DNA from: Schizochytrium sp. CCTCC M209059
Lineage: Eukaryota > Sar > Bigyra > Thraustochytrida > Thraustochytriidae
NCBI GenBank assembly: GCA_000818945.1
Contig: KN805392.1
Location: 215,443-279,442, forward strand
Direction: 5' to 3'
DNA: 64,000 nt
The notes under the pieces were generated by a model. The model had not been told where the DNA came from, did no database searches, and was given only the letters and a program-made list of their open reading frames with translations. Positions 10,534 through 20,746 of the stretch are shown here, in pieces (the stretch's first letter is position 1; every line of letters starts with the position of its first letter). A program made the translations under genes and the position numbers.

Positions 10534-12377
10534 GTAACGTGAGCAACCGCAACGTGAGTAATTCGTCGGCGTCGAACTCTGCTACTTCGTGGCAGTCACT
10601 ACCAAACGGCCAGGCTTTGTCCCCGCAACAAGCGATGCAAATGTCCAACATGTGGCAAAACTACTCAAACACCTTTCAAAATGGTAGCAGCGGCAGCAGC
10701 AACAACACAAGTAATCTCAATGGGGCCAACGGTAGCGCCAACAGCAGCAACATTACCCAGAGGTTTGCACATTCGTCCGCGCCAGCCCAAACTGGCCAAA
10801 CACAGCAACCACAAGGCTTCGCATCCATACAGCCGCAGCCAGGTAACATGATGCAAGCAAACCTGAACAGCAACGGACAGTTTCCGTCCGGGTCAGAGGT
10901 CTCTTCAATAACACAAAACGACGCGCAGACGAGCAACACCGGATCCATGAATGACTCTTCCTTTCCATGGTGGATCGCTCAACAAGGCGGCTCTATGGCG
11001 AATGTCCAGTTTCAGCCGCAAATGATGCACAACCAAATGCAGCCTCAAATGCAGCCTGTGATGCAGAGCTTTCCCATCAACAACGGACAGCAACAATATT
11101 TTGTCCCCTGGACTGGCAACGCACAGCAAACTCAGTACATTTCAACACCTACGCATTATTTTCAGCCCCCGCCACAGTCTTTGCAAGATGCCTACGCGAA
11201 CGGAAACAGCGACCCTCGCTTTAGCCATATTGCAGACCCCGATCGAAATAAGGACAGGGGCTCCAAGTTCCGCGGTGTTTCCTGGAATCGCCGATCAAAG
11301 CTCTGGACATCTCGGATTTGGAACCTGAACACCGGCAAGAGCGAGCAGCTCGGATCATACGAGAGCGAGCTCCGCGCTGCCCTCTGCGTCGACTTCAAGG
11401 CTGTCTCCTACTACGGTGAGGACTATGCGGACCTCAACTTTCCCGACGCAGACGAACGCCAGCGTCTCTTGGTGGCTCTCACCAAGACTGATATCGACCT
11501 GCAGCCTCTCTTGCGCGAAATGCGCGACGACCCCTTCAGCACTATTCGTAAACTCTCCAAGCGCGGCCAGGCCAACATCAAGGCACGGTACTTGGCGCAG
11601 CGCAACAAGGCGAGCTCACGCGAGGTTGGGTCAAGCAGTGCCCATGGTCGGTCGAGTGCATCATCCCCCTTGGTGCCCCCCCATAGCGGCGGCTCCATGT
11701 CCTCCTCGACGTCCAACAAGCGCAGCCGCCATGCTGCCTTTGGCTCTTCAGACACCAGCGCCCCAGACCAAACGAGCTCTTCGCGAAGCTCCACGGGCAG
11801 TAGTGGCGGAAAGGAGGGGTCCTCGAATGGCTTCAACGGTGGTCGTAACGAAGACGGGTCATCCTTTGACGAAGCCGACTCTGGGGACGGCGGGGCCAGC
11901 AATGGCACCAATCGCTCAAGCTCTGCGTCACGCTCTGCCTCGACGGCTAACTCCGGAGCCGTATCTGGCTCGAGCGGATCCGGCTCTGGGTCTGGATCCG
12001 CAGGTGAGGCCGGGTCTGCGGGGGAGTCTGGGTCCGCGGGGTCTGGTTCCGGGTCCAAGGAAGGCGCATTTCGTCATTTTAGCGGCAATGGCAACAACGA
12101 CGATGGCAGCGGAAACAACAGCGGCGACAACAGCAGCGGAGGCCAATCCCGCAGCGATGCTACAGCGTCTCGTCCACAGGCCACATCCTCTTTTGAGGGA
12201 CGAGGACGTGGACCAGGGGACAGCGATGGCAGCAGTGGCAGTGACAGTAGCCAAAGCAACAAGGGCAGTCACAAACACAGAAGCAAAAGCAAAAGCAAAA
12301 GCAAGTCCAAGCGCGAAAAGAGCCGTAGTGATTTTGCCGGCAAAAAGAAGTCGAGCACTCACAATGGTCGCAGTAGC

Positions 12378-12409
<32 letters not shown>

Positions 12410-12473
12410 CGGCAGCGGCAGTAGCGGTAGCAACGGCTCTGGCGGCATACCCAAGGACAATGCAAAGAGCTAG
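10458..12473 (+). CDS. AP2/ERF-domain DNA-binding protein
   Basis: A 671-residue putative transcription factor with a single AP2 domain at about residues 268-330. The recognisable features are SKFRGVSWNRRSKLWTSRIW (the YRG-like and beta-sheet DNA-contact strands) and the following helix with AALCVDFKAVSYYG, ending DYADLNFP. The 265 residues before it are Asn/Gln/Ser-rich, including a pure Asn run near residue 15. The 340 residues after it are Ser/Gly-rich with SK/RS dipeptide clusters near the C-terminus. Both flanks look like intrinsically disordered activation or condensate-forming regions. AP2 domains are best known from plants and apicomplexans but also occur in stramenopiles. Target genes cannot be inferred. 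The ATG at 10458 begins an uninterrupted frame, and no intron is visible. Confidence 0.88.
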
Positions 12474-13529
12474 TTTCCGTCTCTTCTTCGCAGCTCGCTT
12501 TTGAGAACTGTTCTGTTTACTTTCTCATGGCGCGTTGAAATTTGTTTCTTTTTGATAGAATTGGCACTTTGATACTACGTGATGATGTGATGATGTTCGT
12601 GCTGAATTTAAAAAATGGATTAGGGCTAGACCCAGCCTCGTCGATCTTGCTTGAAATCACGAGCTCTTACAGAAATCGCAAATCGAAGAGAGTTGTGTGA
12701 GGGAATGACCATTGCAATGCCTTCTTCTCTTACCACCAACGCTCCGTGCCAACATTCCGAATCTTGAATGTAGAACCACAGTACTGAATGTACTGGTGTG
12801 ACGAATGGAGGCAACATTTTGCTAACACGTATGATGAATGTGTTGTGTTGCCTGCAGGGTATGGCTTTTCCCCAAACCAATGAATTGTGCAGCTGCTAAA
12901 TTTCCGGATCTTGGACTATAATAAATTTTATTCAAGGCCTACTGAATTTGTTGATATGACGGACAGAGATAATATCCTTGTTTCATGCTCGATGAATGTG
13001 TTCTTCGCAGGGTATGGAAACCCAAACAATTGATTTTGGTCTTTGAGTTCGTACAAGGAATTTCCTTTTCGTTATCGCAAGGAAGAACGAGAGTAGGTTT
13101 TAATCTGGTGCATCAAAAGCGTTAATGCTTCGTGAAACCTCTCGAATTTCATTGATCAAGATTCGATAAAGGTGAAGGCACATACTATGACAGAAACTTG
13201 TTGCCACAATTGACCTTACTGTAAGTGATACATACGCAATTCAAAGAAGAGGCTTTACTCTTTTTCTTCAAAGTAATGTGAGGCAGAAACGTTGACGTTC
13301 CGCGTGCGGGATCTCTCGGCTTAGTTCCGTATTTTGCTTTACTTTTCTTTACCTTTACTTTTTTTCTTTTTCCTAAAAAGGAGAGACAGATTTTGGCGGA
13401 CATTCGTCGCCAAAGAGAATATTGTGATCAATGATACGCGCCTGACTCGGCGTCGATCCGCCTCACTCGGCACCAACGAACAATAGGCACTCCATGTCGA
13501 ATTTTATTCAACTGGAACCGAACGAGGAA
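12474..13529. other. Convergent 3' intergenic region
   Basis: About 1 kb between two convergent genes. It is AT-richer than the flanks and has no gene. It carries two degenerate copies of a segment containing GATGAATGTGTT and CAGGGTATGG (about 12833-12885 and 12989-13036). Confidence 0.5.
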
Positions 13530-15233
13530 TTACCAAATGAACCAGCCGGGGCGTTTGAGAAGGCCAATCGAGACGCAAAGATCCGCAACGCCAAGGGCAT
13601 CGAGCGTTTCGTAGGACATCCACCCGAGCTTGACGGCCACAGGACCTAGCAAAACACCGAGGAGAAGACCCATGAGATACATGCCAATGATGGTGGCAAT
13701 CACATCCGCAAGAGTGTCTTGATTATCTCTGAAAAAGTCCGTAAACCCTCGTGCAAAAGATAACAGTGTCCACGGCAGATACGCAATAAAGCGACCTACC
13801 TTTAAAGGAAAGGTAAGAACACCGACAACGAGACCCCACACAGCGCGAGCCGACCAGACGATACCGTCCCACACTCCACGCGCAGCGCGGCTTATTGCGC
13901 TGCCCACCAGACGAATACCCGCAGCAACCAAACGAAAACCACCAGCGCCAAGGGCCTTGCCTAGGACAACGCCCCGCTCGCCCCAAACTTGGGACGAAAC
14001 CCATAGGGACTCAGTGCCGGTGACGCTCGCCTTCGCTCCTAACTTTGCGCCCTCGGCGCTAAGCCGAAGCGTCACCACGGCAGCTTCCCGCGCAGTATTC
14101 CAGGGAAAGTTTTGCTTGACAAAAAAGTACGCTTTCTCCGCATAAGGCTGTGCGTACATGACCAAGAGTGCGCCGCGCTTGGAAAAGCCCCACACAATGT
14201 TCCATGGCCACAAGACAAAGAAGCGTAGCAAAAGAAAGATGGGGAGCGCCAAAATAGGTGGAAGGAACTTGGACAGCGACCGAAGAACAGGAGACTCTTT
14301 TCTGCGCTGCCGGCGCCGGCGCCTCTTCCGTCTCTGAAGCTGCTCGCTATACCCTGAATCGTCGGAAGCAAGAGTCGAGTATGACGATTCCGAGTCATAC
14401 GAGCTCGAATCTGAGTCTGAACCCGAACTGGACCCCGAGTCTGACTCCGAGTCTGACGCATCGGAATCAGACGAATCCGACCCAGAGGATGAGGACGCTG
14501 AGGAAGCGGTGCTTCCTGACGCCGAGGAGGACGTCGCGGACTGTGCCTTTCGCGTAGATGTAGAAGTCGCAGCGGGCTTACTAGGTCCTATTTTGGAATT
14601 TTTTTTCGCCAAGCCTGATTTGCCGCCAGCTGTCGGATGCGGCGTTGCTTGACGAGTCTGGGTTGCAGCAAGTGCGTTGGGGTCGCGACCTTGTCCATGA
14701 CGCTGCGGCAAGGTCTCGGCATCCTGAGGGAGCGTGTCTGTTTCTACACGGAGCTCCTTTCGTTCCGCCAATGCTGTCGCCTTGGTTGCTTTTCTTGCTG
14801 GCGCCTTTGTTGCTGTTGGCTTGGTGGCAGTTCTGACCAGAGCAGGCGCTCGTTTTCCTGCTTTCGCTGCTACTTCTTCTTCTTCTTCTTCTTCTTCATA
14901 GTCAGAGAATTCTTCGTCTCGAAAACCTCGCTTGTCCTCGACATCCTCCTCCTCCTCCTCCTCCTCCTCGGTCATGAATTCGCTCATCGCGGACGAGGCG
15001 TCAAAGTCATCGAGGTCGTCGTCCTCCGAGGCAGAGAGCGGTGGACGAGGTCCACGTCTACTTGGCGCAGGTCTTGGAGCCGAAGTCACGGCTGCTGCTC
15101 GCGGCGCGTTCCTTCGCGCATTCTTCGCGGCATTTGCAGGCGCTCTAGGCGCAGCGGCCGTCTGCGTGTCACCCGGACGCGCTGCTCGAGGCCTTGCACG
15201 CGCCGCGATGGTCTCCCGGCCCTTTTGCGCCAT
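13530..15233 (-). CDS. Unrecognised protein: acidic/serine-rich N-terminus, membrane-associated C-terminus
   Basis: A 567-residue protein I cannot assign to a family. Residues 1-60 are Ala/Arg-rich. Acidic clusters follow at about residues 75-120 (runs of E), then Lys/Ala-rich sequence. A long Ser/Asp tract comes next (about 225-290, SDSDASDSESDSGS-like), then a very basic patch (RRKRRRRRQRRK). The C-terminal 260 residues are hydrophobic or amphipathic. They include the strongly hydrophobic LPPILALPIFLLLRFFVLWPW, a set of weaker amphipathic helices rich in Gly/Ala/Val, and a final IIGMYLMGLLLGVLLGPV segment. Such a layout fits an ER, nuclear-envelope or lipid-droplet membrane protein (inference only). 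The first ATG is at 15233; upstream in-frame codons lack an ATG. Codon-level periodicity and lack of stops over 1.7 kb support it as real. Confidence 0.75.
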   Translation of the reverse strand: MAQKGRETIAARARPRAARPGDTQTAAAPRAPANAAKNARRNAPRAAAVTSAPRPAPSRRGPRPPLSASEDDDLDDFDASSAMSEFMTEEEEEEEEDVEDKRGFRDEEFSDYEEEEEEEEVAAKAGKRAPALVRTATKPTATKAPARKATKATALAERKELRVETDTLPQDAETLPQRHGQGRDPNALAATQTRQATPHPTAGGKSGLAKKNSKIGPSKPAATSTSTRKAQSATSSSASGSTASSASSSSGSDSSDSDASDSESDSGSSSGSDSDSSSYDSESSYSTLASDDSGYSEQLQRRKRRRRRQRRKESPVLRSLSKFLPPILALPIFLLLRFFVLWPWNIVWGFSKRGALLVMYAQPYAEKAYFFVKQNFPWNTAREAAVVTLRLSAEGAKLGAKASVTGTESLWVSSQVWGERGVVLGKALGAGGFRLVAAGIRLVGSAISRAARGVWDGIVWSARAVWGLVVGVLTFPLKVGRFIAYLPWTLLSFARGFTDFFRDNQDTLADVIATIIGMYLMGLLLGVLLGPVAVKLGWMSYETLDALGVADLCVSIGLLKRPGWFIW

Positions 15234-15954
15234 CTTTCGCCTCCCCGGGATCGACGCCGCGGCGGCTCGCGCTGGCAAGCGCGGGCCTCCGGACGCGACG
15301 CGGGCTCACCTCGGCCCCGTCGCGCGCGCGCGGGCGGAGTACGTATGGTCGATCGCCTCGACAGAAGGCAATGCAATGTAAGTATGTATTTATGCATGTA
15401 TGCACGGCCAGCTCGAGCATTCATTCATTCTCACTCACTCACTCACTCACTCACCCGCGGCAGCCTCCGTGTGCAAGAGGCGAGCTCGCGAGTGGCCCAT
15501 ACCTCTCGGCAAGTGCAGCTCTGCGCGCTCGCAAGTGCGTTATCGGCCGGCCGGCCACTTGTCCCGGAGAGGGAGGCGGCCCGGCACAGCAAGCAGAGCA
15601 GAGGCGGAGGGAGGGAGGGAGGGAGGGAGGGAGGAGGGCGCGTGCGTGGCGAGCTTTGCTGCAAAAGTGGATTTTCTCGCTTGGATGGATTACGATCCTA
15701 AACTGCGTACGGGGTGAGCGAGGCTTGGGGGAGGCGCCGCGTTTGGTTGGACCGAGGGAAGAAAAGAGACGAGCAAGCGAGCGAGCGAGCGAGCGAAGAG
15801 GCCCCGAGAGCGGCGGTGGCAGCTCCTGAGGGATTGATTTGGTTGGGCAAGCGTGGCGGACACGAAGATCGACCAATGAGACTACTACGTATAGTTTATG
15901 GGATACGTACAACAGTAGTAGTACGTACGTATACGTACGTACTACGAAGCTAGT
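15234..15954. other. Intergenic region with microsatellites
   Basis: No gene seen. It holds a CACT array (about 15424-15453), a GGGA array (15606-15635), GCGA units (about 15777-15797) and the 28-bp palindrome at 15918-15945. Confidence 0.55.
15918..15945. repeat. 28-bp perfect palindrome
   Basis: The half-site GTAGTACGTACGTA is followed directly by its reverse complement with no spacer. It lies 9 bases beyond the stop codon of the minus-strand gene at 15955-16524, so it would sit in that gene's 3' UTR. Confidence 0.9.
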
Positions 15955-16524
15955 TCAAGTTTGGACGGATGAGCTCGAAAATGCGCCAAAAGAAGGCGCG
16001 GCAGTGGCGAAATAGAGGCTTGGGTTATCGCCTTGGGAAGAAGTGGAGAGGCCAAAGGAGGGAAATGCTCGCTTTGACGACTTGACACCTTCTGTGTCTG
16101 CTGTCGATCCCGCGAATGGTGTTGGATTGTCGGCCAAAAAGTAAGCCATGGACGTCTCTTGCGTTTCATTGTCGCTATGGGATTCTGGCACGCAGTACAC
16201 GCGGCCGTTGTCCACAAAGACGAGAGCGCCTGCGACGCTCCCGATCTCTATCAGCGCAGGGGTAAAGACGTCATCGACATCGTCTTGAGTAGAATCGAGC
16301 GCGCTTGTTGCCTTCTCCTCGGCTTCGTTTCTGTTTTTATCCTCTTTGCTCGTGGTGTCTGTCTTCATCGACTTAACCTCATCGTCTGGCGCCTCTCCTT
16401 TGGCGTCAGTCGCGGCACCCTGAGGCCATACGAGTCTACGTCTCCGCCGTGCGAGCCATCTCTTTGGGCTGCGGACGGGGGCCAAGCTGCCCTCATCGGC
16501 GTCGCCATTTGCTGCGTCCGTCAT
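15955..16524 (-). CDS. Unrecognised acidic protein, 189 aa
   Basis: I do not recognise this protein. From the first ATG (16524) it reads MTDAANGDADEGSLAPVRSP, then a basic stretch (KRWLARRRRRLVWPQG), an acidic Lys/Asp/Glu middle, and a short hydrophobic block near residue 105 (ALIEIGSVAGALVFVDNGRVYCV) that looks like beta-strands rather than a membrane span. The C-terminus is Ser/Phe-rich with FGL and FGA motifs. The coding assignment rests on the length and on the globular-looking central block. The opposite strand is also open here and runs into the assembly gap, so a spurious frame cannot be excluded. A (GACA)n repeat directly precedes the ATG. Confidence 0.5.
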   Translation of the reverse strand: MTDAANGDADEGSLAPVRSPKRWLARRRRRLVWPQGAATDAKGEAPDDEVKSMKTDTTSKEDKNRNEAEEKATSALDSTQDDVDDVFTPALIEIGSVAGALVFVDNGRVYCVPESHSDNETQETSMAYFLADNPTPFAGSTADTEGVKSSKRAFPSFGLSTSSQGDNPSLYFATAAPSFGAFSSSSVQT

Positions 16525-16537
16525 TTGATTTTCCGTC

Positions 16538-16543
16538 GTTCTC

Positions 16544-16575
<32 letters not shown>
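16538..16575. repeat. CTGT microsatellite
   Basis: About nine CTGT units lying just upstream of the ATG of the minus-strand 189-residue gene. Confidence 0.9.
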
Positions 16576-16576
<1 letters not shown>

Positions 16577-17040
16577 ACGTATGTATGTTCGCTCAATCAA
16601 GCCTTCGATCGGCTCATCAGATGCGCGAGTGCAAGGCCAAGCTTGAGCTAGATCTAGCGAGCCAGCATCTGCCTACAACTTGCTTGCGCGAAGATGCGCG
16701 CGGTCTCCTCGCACGTTCGCGCACTCCCCCCTTCCGTTCGCGTACCCTTCGTTCCCAAAGATGTGTACTACGCTTTCACCGCGGAAAGGGGTGCATACGA
16801 GCGAGTCTTTTCGCCTTTCACGCTCGTTCGTGCTTGTCTTATCCATGGGCTCTACCCAAGTCCGTGCTTGTTCGCGCCGACCCTGCCCCCTCCCCCTCGC
16901 GGGCGGGCAGGCAGGGCTCGCGCGGCGCGCCGCCTCCCGCGAGCTTGGCGCCGCGCGCACGGCCCTCGCACCAGGCCCGCCGCTCGTGCGCGCCGTCGCC
17001 CTGCGGAGCGGGAGCCGCGCGGCAGGCGAGGCGAGGCGAG

Positions 17041-17492
17041 NNNNNNNNNNNNNNNNNNNNNNNNNNNNNNNNNNNNNNNNNNNNNNNNNNNNNNNNNNNN
17101 NNNNNNNNNNNNNNNNNNNNNNNNNNNNNNNNNNNNNNNNNNNNNNNNNNNNNNNNNNNNNNNNNNNNNNNNNNNNNNNNNNNNNNNNNNNNNNNNNNNN
17201 NNNNNNNNNNNNNNNNNNNNNNNNNNNNNNNNNNNNNNNNNNNNNNNNNNNNNNNNNNNNNNNNNNNNNNNNNNNNNNNNNNNNNNNNNNNNNNNNNNNN
17301 NNNNNNNNNNNNNNNNNNNNNNNNNNNNNNNNNNNNNNNNNNNNNNNNNNNNNNNNNNNNNNNNNNNNNNNNNNNNNNNNNNNNNNNNNNNNNNNNNNNN
17401 NNNNNNNNNNNNNNNNNNNNNNNNNNNNNNNNNNNNNNNNNNNNNNNNNNNNNNNNNNNNNNNNNNNNNNNNNNNNNNNNNNNNNNNNNNNN
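17041..17492. other. Assembly gap (452 N)
   Basis: A run of N between GC-rich flanks. Its true length is unknown. It falls in the upstream region of the acyl-CoA synthetase gene and does not interrupt the coding region from 17941. Confidence 0.99.
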
Positions 17493-17633
17493 CCCCCCGC
17501 GGCGCTCCGCTCCGCCCACCGCGCCTCGCCGCGCCGCGCCGGTGGGGTTGGTTACTTTCCGGCGGTGGTTAGTTACCGCTCCCAGCGAGGCCGGGCGGGT
17601 CCAGGCCGCAGGTAGATTAGATAGATGGACTCG

Positions 17634-17662
17634 TGGAGAGAGAGAGAGAGAGAGAGAGAGAG
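17634..17662 (+). repeat. GA dinucleotide microsatellite
   Basis: About 14 GA units in the likely 5' leader of the acyl-CoA synthetase gene. Confidence 0.9.
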
Positions 17663-17940
17663 GGACCCGAGCCGCACTCGTAGCAGCAGCGCGAGCGAGG
17701 CGCAGCAGGCACAGAGAGGAGAGAGGGACGCGGACTCGGAAGGAGGCGGCGCAGACCCGGCGGCCGACGCGATCCTGCGGCGAGCCGGGAGAGGAGCAGA
17801 ACCGCATCGGCAGCACGCGGGCGGGCGGCGGGCGAGCGCGAGCGGCGAGCGGCGGACGCGCGCGGCGGCGGCGAGAAAGGGACGGGGAGGGAGCGAGCGA
17901 GCGAGGGAGGAGAGCGCGGGGCAGCGCAGCGCGACGCAGC

Positions 17941-20469
17941 ATGGGGTGCTCGGGGTCGAAGCCCGCGGCGCCGGGCGAGGTCCCGGCCGTGCAGGGGTAC
18001 GAGGTGACGGAGGAGGTCGCGCCCGGGCCGTATGACCCGGAGAAGGGGCCGTACTATGTGAGCAACAAGGCGGAGCGCAGGGAGATCATCTTCGCGGCCA
18101 AGGGCGTCGCGAGCGAAGCAACGACGCCCGCCATGACGCTCTCGAAAATGTTCCGCAAGGCCGCCGAGGCCTCCAAGGACGAAGTCGCGCTCGCCGTCGA
18201 GTGGCCCGTGCCCGAGATCGGCGCCGACGGCAAGATCCCCGACTCCCTGCCCCTCGACAAGTGGCGCACCTGGACCTTTGGCCAGTACTACGCAGACTCT
18301 CACGCCATGGCGCGCGCCATCGTCGCCCTCGGCGCCGAGCGCTTCGACGGCGTGACCATCTTCGGCTTCAACTCTCCCTTTTGGCTCATGGCCCAAATGG
18401 CCGCAACGCTCTCCACGACCCTCCCCGCCGGCATCTACCCCACGGACACCGCCGAGCAGGTTCGCTACAAGCTCCGCTACACGGACACTGCCGTGGCCTT
18501 TTGCGGCGTGGAAAAGGAGTTCACCATGCTCCGCGCCGCCGTCGAGGACGCCCCGGACCTCAAGGCCATCGTCTGCTGGGCCCACCTGCCCATGGTCAAG
18601 ACCATCACGCGCGAGGACGGTTCCAAGGTCAAGGTCATGTCCTGGCAGGAGGCCCTCGCGCTCGGTGAAATCACGCCCCCCGCCGAGGTCGACGCCCGGA
18701 TCGAGGCCCAGAACCCGGGCGACTGTGCCGAGCTCGTCTTTACCAGTGGCACCACCGGGCTTCCCAAGGCCGTCATGCTCAGCCATGACAACCTCTGCTT
18801 CGCGATCACCAGCATCGTCAGCACCCTCGAGGACTTTGGCCGCTCTGGCCCGGAGAGCCACCTCTCGTATCTCCCGCTCTCCCATATCGCGGGCCAGGAG
18901 ATGGACGTTCTCCTTCCCCTCGTCGTGACCGCCTTTCGCGAGAGTCACCACGCCGTCTACTTTGTGCGTCCCTACGATCTCAAGACCGGAACGCTCATTG
19001 ACCGTGTCAAGACGGTGCAGCCGACCGCTTTTCTGGGCGTTCCCCGCGTCTACGAAAAGATCATGGCCAAGATGCGCGCCAAGGGAGCCTCCGTCAAGGG
19101 CCTCAAGAAGAAGATCGTTCAGTACAGCAAAAAGAAGGGCCTCGAATACCAGCGCAACCTCGAGGTCGGCGGCTCCGGCGGTAAGCCCTCCAACTACGGC
19201 TTTGCCGAGAAGAAGGTCCTGAGCAAGGTCAAGGAGGCCCTCGGTTTCACCCGTCTCAAGTTTGCCATCTCTGGCGCCGCGCCCATGTCTCGCGAGGTCC
19301 AAGAGTACTTTGCTGGCATCGGCATTGCGATCCTTGACGTCTACGGCGCCAGCGAGAGCACGGGAGGCGTCACCGGCAACTCCATCAAGGCCCACCAATT
19401 CGGTACGGTCGGCCACACTCTGCCCGGCATGGACGTTCGGGTCTTCCAAAAGGCCGAGGGCGGCGACAGTAGTGCCGAGACGGGTCTCGGCGAGCTCCGT
19501 GAGCCGGCGCGGGCCAAGGACATCTTCCATCCCTCCGAGGAGGAGCAGGGCGAAGTCTGCTTCCGCGGACGCTCCGTCATGCTCGGCTACATGGCCAATC
19601 CCAAGCTTGGCGAGGAACACGTCGCCGAGGTCGAGCGCAAAAACGCATCGGCCATCGATCGCCACGGATGGTACCATTCCGGTGACAAGGGCGCCTGTTC
19701 CAAGAAGAACATGTTTGTCATCACCGGTCGCTACAAGGAGATCATTATTGGCGCCGGTGGCGAAAACATTGCGCCCCTGCCCATGGAAGATGCCGTCAAG
19801 TCCCTTGCCCCCGGCGTTGCGAACGCAATCATGATCGGCGACAAGCGCAAGTTCAATATTATGCTCATCACGCTTCGCGCCGAGGGCGCCACTGGCGAGT
19901 TCCCGGGCTCGGACAACCTCGACCCCGATGTGCGGAGCATTGGCTCCGATTCCACGCGCACGATTCAAAAGGCAATGGCCGACTCCAAGTGGATCGAGCA
20001 TGTCCGTGACGCCATCTCCAAGACCAACGCCAATGGCGACGCCTGCCAGAGCAACGCCTGGAAGATTGGCAGATTCACCATTCTCCCTTACGACATCTCC
20101 ATCGTTGGTGGCGAGCTCACGCCGACGCTCAAGCTCAAGCGCAACTTTGTCGACGAAAAGTACAAGGCTGTCATTGACCATGTCTATGCGCACGAGGGCG
20201 ACAGCAAGGATCTCACATACGTCCCTTGCCCCATCGACCGGGTGCCGCGCAAGATCTCTGGCGACGAGAGCGCTGCTGGAGCTGCGAGCCCGGAGGCCAA
20301 TGTCGCCGAGCCTGTCACGGCCGAGAGCGGTTCACCTTCGGAGGTAACGACTGAGGCCAAGCCTGCCAACGAAACCGACGACGCCGAGAGCAAGGACGCC
20401 GCTGCGCCCCTTGCGGCCAAGGTCGACACGACAGTTCCTGACGTGGCGCAGCCTCAGGCCGCCAGCTAA
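17941..20469 (+). CDS. ACSBG: Long-chain acyl-CoA synthetase, bubblegum (ACSBG) type
   Basis: An 842-residue ATP-dependent ligase that activates long or very-long fatty acids to acyl-CoA through an acyl-adenylate. The ANL-family motifs are in order: LVFTSGTTGLPKAVMLSH (P-loop-like AMP site, about residue 265), the L-motif/gate region, YGASESTGGVTGN (about 468), GWYHSGDKG (about 576), and ITGRYKEIIIGAGGENIAPLPMED, whose GGENIxPxPxED form is typical of the bubblegum branch. The start is MGCSGSKPAAP, a strong N-myristoylation signature (Gly2, Ser6) with Cys3 available for palmitoylation, so the enzyme is probably tethered to membranes (inference). The C-terminal 90 residues are an Ala/Glu-rich tail without a peroxisomal SKL-type signal. 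In an oil-accumulating protist such an enzyme would feed lipid synthesis or beta-oxidation. Confidence 0.93.
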   Translation: MGCSGSKPAAPGEVPAVQGYEVTEEVAPGPYDPEKGPYYVSNKAERREIIFAAKGVASEATTPAMTLSKMFRKAAEASKDEVALAVEWPVPEIGADGKIPDSLPLDKWRTWTFGQYYADSHAMARAIVALGAERFDGVTIFGFNSPFWLMAQMAATLSTTLPAGIYPTDTAEQVRYKLRYTDTAVAFCGVEKEFTMLRAAVEDAPDLKAIVCWAHLPMVKTITREDGSKVKVMSWQEALALGEITPPAEVDARIEAQNPGDCAELVFTSGTTGLPKAVMLSHDNLCFAITSIVSTLEDFGRSGPESHLSYLPLSHIAGQEMDVLLPLVVTAFRESHHAVYFVRPYDLKTGTLIDRVKTVQPTAFLGVPRVYEKIMAKMRAKGASVKGLKKKIVQYSKKKGLEYQRNLEVGGSGGKPSNYGFAEKKVLSKVKEALGFTRLKFAISGAAPMSREVQEYFAGIGIAILDVYGASESTGGVTGNSIKAHQFGTVGHTLPGMDVRVFQKAEGGDSSAETGLGELREPARAKDIFHPSEEEQGEVCFRGRSVMLGYMANPKLGEEHVAEVERKNASAIDRHGWYHSGDKGACSKKNMFVITGRYKEIIIGAGGENIAPLPMEDAVKSLAPGVANAIMIGDKRKFNIMLITLRAEGATGEFPGSDNLDPDVRSIGSDSTRTIQKAMADSKWIEHVRDAISKTNANGDACQSNAWKIGRFTILPYDISIVGGELTPTLKLKRNFVDEKYKAVIDHVYAHEGDSKDLTYVPCPIDRVPRKISGDESAAGAASPEANVAEPVTAESGSPSEVTTEAKPANETDDAESKDAAAPLAAKVDTTVPDVAQPQAAS

Positions 20470-20746
20470 TTCGGAAACCTCGTTGTCATTGGCGGCAGCG
20501 GCGGCGGCGGCGTTGACATCAAGTTTCACATGCATGACATCTCCCAGCTCAACTTCAAATACAGATTTAAAAAAAAATCGCTTTTCCTTTCTTCATATAG
20601 AAAAACAAAAAAACCTATTAAGAGTGGCATGCAGGTAGGGTGTACACGCACGAGCCCTTCCAACCTTTGAGGGCATGCAAACCTACGTCTACAATGTATC
20701 CGAACTTTCTACAGTCCCTGTTGTTCCGGGCCAGCGCCCAGCTCGT

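Larger units (their letters stand above)
16525..17940. other. Divergent intergenic region with assembly gap
   Basis: This is the shared upstream region of the 15955-16524 gene and the acyl-CoA synthetase gene. It contains a CTGT array (about 16538-16575), a GC-rich stretch leading into the gap, and a GA dinucleotide run (17634-17662). The sequence from 17493 to 17940 is extremely GC-rich and reads as leader rather than protein. Confidence 0.55.

Noticed and set aside
16159..17940. Long upstream extension of the acyl-CoA synthetase frame (to 16159)
   Set aside because: It runs through the assembly gap and simple repeats, has no domain character, and the MGCSGSK start at 17941 matches an expected N-terminus.
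17617..20193. 858-codon open frame on the minus strand inside the acyl-CoA synthetase gene
   Set aside because: It is a GC-rich codon shadow: the plus strand has full family motifs and the minus translation is Gly/Val/Leu/Asp/His-biased without any motif.
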